Shown one piece after another: positions 20,887 to 24,761 of a stretch of DNA of 24,761 bases (its first letter is position 1; every line of letters begins with the position of its first letter). Origin of the DNA: a virus; IMG/VR virus record IMGVR_UViG_3300040801_000429, positions 1 through 24,761 of that record. One strand, 5' to 3'. A program made the position numbers and the translations under genes. The notes under the pieces were generated by a model that saw nothing but the letters and a program-made list of their open reading frames with translations, did no database searches and was not told the origin of the DNA.

Positions 20887-23406
20887 ATGAGAAATGTCAA
20901 AAAAACAGAGTTTAAAAAAATAGACATACCTCTAATTGCTCAAAGAGAAGATAGGGGCTTTGATTCTTGTAAAGAACCGCTTTTAAAATTGGCGGATCCA
21001 GGAGATTCAACCACATGGAAAAATGACATATCTCTTGTTTTTCAAAAATGCGATACGCTTAATGTTTTCACAATCAAAGACGGAGTTAAAGAGCCTGCAA
21101 TAGGCAATGTTATACAGTTTCCAAATGATGATGACGCTAAGGGATTCGTTATTAATTGGAGAGAATACTACGACACCAACAACGACTTAAAACAAGGATG
21201 CTACAAAGTATGGGTAGAGTGTATATGGGAGGGTTTTGAATTTGAATTTTACCATTCAGTTGTTAATTTACGTCTTTACTCGACTAAGAATAGCGAGGGG
21301 ACTGTACGTATTAATTCGATATTCAACGATTGGAGTGACAAATTAAAGATCAATTTTACAGGTTCAGGCGCACAAGATACGGTTAGATTTCGTGGATTTT
21401 TCGGCAAAAGACAACCAAATTACACAACTGAGAATATCACTTACACAGATAGAACACGCCAAAAAGTGTACAATGATGCACGTCCTACCTACTCATTAAT
21501 TTGTAATCCTTCAACTTATTGTGTAACTTATTGGGTTGAGCAATTTCATTTACTTCACGCAAATGTGATGTATATGAGCGACTATAACGGCTACAACCAT
21601 CAAGAATATAAAGAGTTTCCAGTTATTTTAAGTGACGAAGATGGTCCAGAATACGACCACTTCGACGGCACAGGAACTGACAAAGCAAAGATTGTAGCCA
21701 CATTTAAAGAAAAAGTAAGTAATACAAAATCGAAATACGAGACTGATATTAACGGTTCAGACATTCCAAATATTGGGCTTTGGAATGGTGTCGTTTGTCC
21801 TATTCCTACCTGCGACCCCGTCAACATCAACGTCAACTCCACCAACCTAGGTACGGTTGCTAGTGGCGACACTTTGGAGGTCTCTACTGTAGATACAGAT
21901 GGAAATCCAATAGCTAGCAACAACACGCTAACAGGTAATGATTTGGAAATTGAAGCACCTGATGCAAATTATACAGTTCAATACGTTAACGGAACACTAA
22001 TTGAAAGCGGCACTATTCCAAGTGGTGGAAGTGTTACAGTTAACGTTCCAAACATTCCTACTTGTGATGATGCTACATGGGAGCTTAGAGATAGTAATAA
22101 TGTTTTACTAGATAGCGGTAGCATTGCAAGCGGTGGAAGTGCTACGATAATAGCACCTGATGCTAACATATCTTTAAATGGCGTATCTTTTCCAAGTATT
22201 CCAAGTGGAGGAAGTGATAATATACAAGTAAGGCAAGAAAACACAGCTACACAAATAGGGTTTCAACAAGGGCAATATTGGCGAATAGATGACTCCCCAA
22301 TATCAGTGAACGGAGATGCATACACAGATTTACCTGCTACTGATTCTTTAAATATTCCTGTTGAAGATGAAAATGGAAATACATTAGACACAACTATTAT
22401 CGGGGGGGTTGTTGAAGTTTTCCTTTATTGGTATATGTCAATTGTGTTAGCATTCAGAACTAGAATGATTGCAGAATCAGCAACATTTGAAACGCCTGAA
22501 TCATTAACAACGAGTTTGATTGAGTTGGGAGAAACCGATTACAACGATGCTACTCTTGTGTTAACACCTCATGCTTATTCAGTTGGTACACTATATTCGG
22601 TGAAACCTAATGATGGAACTGCGGACTTCTCATATACGCAGAACACAGCTAACGGAACGCGAATCAATGAGAACGGAATCATTGAGATATTACCAGCAAA
22701 CACACCTCGTATTACATGGGAGAATGGGGAGCCTTTAATTTTGGTTGAGGAGAGTATTACAAACATGAATCCAACTTCTTTATCTTTTGATTGGCAGCCT
22801 ATACGGATTGCAGTTGATGCTTCAAACCCTAATGGAGGATTTGGAGATTTACCTTATCAAGAATTGTCCAGAATAGACTCAGGAGTTGTTTTTAGAGATA
22901 TCAACCCGACAACAACAGATAATACTTCTATTAGATTTTATATCAGAAATATAGGTATGCCATTCCAAATATGGTTGCGTTCGATAAATACAACTTCTCA
23001 AGTTCTAATTGAAATAGACTCATTGTATAATGTTACAGAAGTGAGTGTTAATTCTGGGAGTTATAGTGTTTTCAACACTAATGATAATGGTTGGCACGAA
23101 GTCATCTTAACTTTAACTTCTGCTGTAGGAGATAGAGTTATCTTGTATTTAGATCACCTTTCAATAATAGGTAATTCTTTTGATCTTTGTCAACTTGACT
23201 TAATACAAGACATTAATTTGACTTCACCAATTATAACAAACGGATCGACAGAAACAAGAAATGACGATATATACAGCGTAACACCTCCATCAGGAACATC
23301 GGAAATAAAAGAGTATCTAGCAAACGGAACAATTAACACAATAACAACTATTCCTGCAACTTATACGCCTGCGGTTGGGAAGTACAAAAAAATAGTAATG
23401 TCATGA
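20887..23406 (+). CDS. Tail fibre / receptor-binding protein with modular repeats
   Basis: The 839-residue protein has a tripartite layout. Residues 1-315 form a virion-proximal part with several cysteines and Trp-rich segments (WVECIWEGFEFEFYHSV, then YWVEQFHLLHANVMYMSDYNGYN). Residues about 320-450 contain short repeats built around S-G-G-S turns (TVASGDT, TIPSGGS, SIASGGS, SIPSGGS), a common modular shaft in phage tail proteins of this host group. The C-terminal half has a motif PRITWENGEPLILVEESITNM (about 607-627), resembling the linker that precedes binding modules in tail fibres. It then has a jelly-roll-like domain (about 640-770; FYIRNIGMPFQIWLRSINT and WHEVILTLTSAVGDRVILYLDHLS) suggestive of carbohydrate binding. 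A G7 tract at 22402-22408 lies just before that half. It probably recognises a surface polysaccharide or protein. Confidence 0.65.
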   Translation: MRNVKKTEFKKIDIPLIAQREDRGFDSCKEPLLKLADPGDSTTWKNDISLVFQKCDTLNVFTIKDGVKEPAIGNVIQFPNDDDAKGFVINWREYYDTNNDLKQGCYKVWVECIWEGFEFEFYHSVVNLRLYSTKNSEGTVRINSIFNDWSDKLKINFTGSGAQDTVRFRGFFGKRQPNYTTENITYTDRTRQKVYNDARPTYSLICNPSTYCVTYWVEQFHLLHANVMYMSDYNGYNHQEYKEFPVILSDEDGPEYDHFDGTGTDKAKIVATFKEKVSNTKSKYETDINGSDIPNIGLWNGVVCPIPTCDPVNINVNSTNLGTVASGDTLEVSTVDTDGNPIASNNTLTGNDLEIEAPDANYTVQYVNGTLIESGTIPSGGSVTVNVPNIPTCDDATWELRDSNNVLLDSGSIASGGSATIIAPDANISLNGVSFPSIPSGGSDNIQVRQENTATQIGFQQGQYWRIDDSPISVNGDAYTDLPATDSLNIPVEDENGNTLDTTIIGGVVEVFLYWYMSIVLAFRTRMIAESATFETPESLTTSLIELGETDYNDATLVLTPHAYSVGTLYSVKPNDGTADFSYTQNTANGTRINENGIIEILPANTPRITWENGEPLILVEESITNMNPTSLSFDWQPIRIAVDASNPNGGFGDLPYQELSRIDSGVVFRDINPTTTDNTSIRFYIRNIGMPFQIWLRSINTTSQVLIEIDSLYNVTEVSVNSGSYSVFNTNDNGWHEVILTLTSAVGDRVILYLDHLSIIGNSFDLCQLDLIQDINLTSPIITNGSTETRNDDIYSVTPPSGTSEIKEYLANGTINTITTIPATYTPAVGKYKKIVMS
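21847..22230 (+). repeat. Degenerate tandem repeats encoding the fibre shaft (SGGS turns)
   Basis: Four imperfect repeats of about 20 to 45 codons share the pattern of a short strand, then x-I-x-S-G-G-S, then a strand ending in P-D or P-N. The second and third also share a D/N-G-T/N-x-L-hydrophobic-x-S-G segment. The first copy (TVASGDT) is the most diverged. Such repeats let fibres lengthen, shorten or recombine. Confidence 0.6.
22402..22408 (+). repeat. G7 homopolymer in the tail fibre gene
   Basis: Seven G occupy codons GGG GGG G of residues about 506-508. Loss of one G shifts to a frame that stops within about 15 codons; gain of one G stops three codons on. Either change would remove the C-terminal 330 residues with the putative binding domain, so the tract can act as an on/off contingency site. 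Confidence 0.45.
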
Positions 23407-23786
23407 AATTAGCGATACTATTCATATTAATTTCATTCTCATTGTCAGCGCAATTTCAATCATTGGAAAATGCCGATTGGACATTCCACCGAAAAGACCA
23501 TCAACTCCACTATTTCGGATCAATTGGATTAACCATTCTTGTTAGTGGTTTTTCCACTTATGCAGATTTAGATAATCCGAATATCAAGAAAGGATTGATC
23601 AATGGTGCTGTTTTTGGTGGTGGAGTTGCTATTGCAAAGGAAGTTATTTGGGATTTAGCATTTAGTCTCGGTGCGCCAACTTATCCTGATTTAGTGTATA
23701 GCTTTGCAGGTGTAGCAGTTGGATTAGCTACAACTTATTTAATGTATAAAATAGACAAATATTTTGAGGAAAAGTTTAAATTATGA
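23403..23786 (+). CDS. Exported membrane protein in the lysis cassette (YfiM/DUF2279-like)
   Basis: The 127-residue protein begins with a signal peptide or anchor (MKLAILFILISFSLSAQ, residues 1-17; the SAQ end is typical of Bacteroidota signal peptides). A KDHQLHYFGSIG motif (31-42) follows, then AKEVIWD (78-84) and PTYPDLVYSFAGVAVGL (92-108). The combination of a D-x-x-x-H-x-x-G segment, K-E-x-x-D and D-x-x-x-x-x-x-G recalls the YfiM/DUF2279 group of small membrane proteins. It has about three hydrophobic segments and a charged end (YKIDKYFEEKFKL). It overlaps the fibre gene by four bases and the holin by four bases. In a lysis cassette it could act like a spanin or inner-membrane accessory factor; that role is inferred and the family link is by eye. 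Confidence 0.55.
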   Translation: MKLAILFILISFSLSAQFQSLENADWTFHRKDHQLHYFGSIGLTILVSGFSTYADLDNPNIKKGLINGAVFGGGVAIAKEVIWDLAFSLGAPTYPDLVYSFAGVAVGLATTYLMYKIDKYFEEKFKL

Positions 23787-24088
23787 AGGAAAACATGGAC
23801 GTATATACAGTAACTGTCGGTTTAATTAGTTCAATTCTAAAAGGCATTAAGAAGAATTTTAACATTAAGACAATTATTATTAGTGCTGTGAGTGGTGGAT
23901 TATTAGCACTCGGAACATTAGGGGTTGTGATGTATTTCATGGATGACATGGACACCAGAATGGCTATCTTTGTTGCTTTTGTTGTTGGATGGGTCAGCAG
24001 CGACATAACGGACGCGCTCGAGTCAATAGTGAAAGATGCGTACGAAATATTTCAGGCTTGGATGAGGTCGAAAATTAAGAAGAAATGA
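23783..24088 (+). CDS. Probable holin
   Basis: The 101-residue protein has a short amphipathic N-terminus (MKENMDVYTVTVGLISSILKGIKK) and two hydrophobic segments (about 29-53, IIISAVSGGLLALGTLGVVMYFM, and about 59-74, MAIFVAFVVGWVSSD) joined by the acidic turn DDMDT. It ends in a charged tail RSKIKKK. This is the usual holin architecture: small, two membrane passes, basic C-terminus, directly upstream of the endolysin. Holins accumulate in the inner membrane and then form lesions that let endolysin reach the cell wall. ATGA overlaps with both neighbours indicate coupled translation. I do not assign a numbered holin family. Confidence 0.7.
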   Translation: MKENMDVYTVTVGLISSILKGIKKNFNIKTIIISAVSGGLLALGTLGVVMYFMDDMDTRMAIFVAFVVGWVSSDITDALESIVKDAYEIFQAWMRSKIKKK

Positions 24089-24504
24089 GACTCGAAATAG
24101 TCAGAATATATCAAAGCCCGGTCGAAGATCCAAAACAAACTGAAGGCGAACTTTATGTTGTGAAGGATAATAAAATCATATACGATTGCAAAGTTCTGGA
24201 GTTGCCATGGCGAAAAAACATGAGGCGAATCAGTTGTATAACAGCGGGAAATTTTCCAACTAACAAACACATTAGCCCGAAATTCGGAAAGTCATTTCAT
24301 ATTCAAAAAGTGCCAAATAGATCAGAGATTCTTATTCATGCAGGAAATTACAATACTGACACATTAGGTTGCCCATTAGTTGGTCAATCATTTACCGACA
24401 TCAACAAAGATGGACTAATGGATGTAACTCATTCAAGAAAAACGATCAATGAACTTTGGGAGATTTTGCCTAATCAATTTGATACAGTTGTTAGGTGGCG
24501 TTAA
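24085..24504 (+). CDS. DUF5675 family protein, probable endolysin
   Basis: The 139-residue protein matches the DUF5675 layout, from memory of the family: an opening strand and turn (MRLEIVRIYQ, then EGELYVV), an L-E-L-P-W motif (38-42), SCITAGNFPT (50-59), SPKFGKSFHIQKVPNRSEILIHAGN (64-88) with H85, LGCPLVG (94-100) with C96, and an S-x-x-T helix (117-120). The IHAGN...GC pairing resembles the active-site arrangement of cysteine-dependent peptidoglycan enzymes of the L,D-transpeptidase type, so peptidoglycan cleavage is likely though not demonstrated here. It has no signal peptide and depends on the holin directly upstream. Its stop codon overlaps that of the convergent minus-strand gene. Confidence 0.75.
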   Translation: MRLEIVRIYQSPVEDPKQTEGELYVVKDNKIIYDCKVLELPWRKNMRRISCITAGNFPTNKHISPKFGKSFHIQKVPNRSEILIHAGNYNTDTLGCPLVGQSFTDINKDGLMDVTHSRKTINELWEILPNQFDTVVRWR

Positions 24505-24725
24505 TCATTCTGCACCACAAACTTAAAGCCCCAAATATTCACGACGTTTCTGTGGTTGTAAACACCTTGGACTGTTATTCCATTTCGGTCTGAATAGTCC
24601 TTAACACTCATAATATTACCATACGCTCCCACGTGTTTAATTAATTCAACTATATCATCATTAGATAGCTCATTATTATACATTGCATCGTCAATAGATG
24701 CCTTTATTTTATTGACTTTTGACAT
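24501..24725 (-). CDS. Small putative DNA-binding protein, convergent to the lysis genes
   Basis: The 74-residue minus-strand protein has a helical N-terminus (KVNKIKASIDDAMYNNELSNDDIVELIKHV) and a C-terminal segment MSVKDYSDRNGITVQGVYNHRNVVNIWGFKFVVQND (39-74). The latter has the form of a helix-turn-helix or excisionase-like fold, in which YSDRNGITVQGVYNHRN reads as helix, turn (NG) and recognition helix. It could regulate the late operon or mark the start of an adjacent module read leftwards. Its TAA (24503-24501) and the endolysin TAA (24502-24504) share the palindrome TTAA. No promoter is visible in the 36 bp between its start and the window edge. Confidence 0.6.
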   Translation of the reverse strand: MSKVNKIKASIDDAMYNNELSNDDIVELIKHVGAYGNIMSVKDYSDRNGITVQGVYNHRNVVNIWGFKFVVQND

Positions 24726-24761
24726 GGTTTAAATTTTTAAATGTTGTTTACCGATTAGTTA

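Noticed and set aside
1-24761. Mobile elements, attachment sites, cos site, CRISPR array, diversity-generating retroelement
   Set aside because: No transposase, integrase or reverse transcriptase gene, no long direct repeats and no regularly spaced repeats were seen; a cos site cannot be recognised by eye.

Overview
The window is the late (virion and lysis) region of a tailed bacteriophage or prophage from a Bacteroidota host, most likely Flavobacteriia or a relative. The evidence is the low GC content, start codons preceded by A/T-rich stretches without a clear Shine-Dalgarno, exact matches to the Bacteroidota sigma-A -7 element TAnnTTTG upstream of key genes, a DUF4494 protein and a DUF5675 endolysin. 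A long tape measure protein and no visible sheath protein point to a siphovirus. No integrase, repressor, replication gene, tRNA, CRISPR array or insertion sequence is visible, so temperate or lytic lifestyle cannot be decided here.

Layout, all on the + strand except the last gene: (1) 1-775, the end of an unknown gene, a DUF4494 gene and a strong terminator. (2) 780-3385, a promoter followed by a PLD-like (HxK) nuclease candidate, the small terminase and the large terminase. (3) 3386-3916, a 531-bp non-coding gap between terL and portal. It holds two Bacteroidota-type promoters, a ~77-nt small RNA candidate closed by a stem and U8 tract, further mutually complementary segments suggesting a pseudoknotted or switching RNA, and a perfect 9-bp palindrome ending five bases before the portal start. 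(4) 3917-10581, portal, two accessory head proteins (the second a probable scaffold), major capsid protein, a probable decoration protein, a head/neck protein and a probable tail terminator/connector. (5) 10601-18055, tail tube, small tail-assembly genes, tape measure and tail hub. (6) 18055-23406, two very large tail-tip/fibre proteins. (7) 23403-24504, a lysis cassette (membrane protein with signal peptide, holin-like protein, DUF5675 endolysin) joined by ATGA overlaps. (8) 24501-24725, one convergent minus-strand gene for a small probable DNA-binding protein.

The genes form one nearly gapless morphogenesis operon with many TAATG and ATGA stop-start couplings. Two control layers can be read from the sequence. 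First, intrinsic-terminator hairpins sit directly after the two proteins needed in highest copy number, the major capsid protein and the tail tube, and one of them lies inside the next open reading frame. This would act as stoichiometry control. Second, G7, G6 and G7 tracts lie in a tail-assembly gene, a tail-tip gene and the tail fibre gene of an otherwise AT-rich genome. They are candidates for programmed slippage or phase variation of host recognition. The best candidate for something undescribed is the structured RNA locus between terL and portal.
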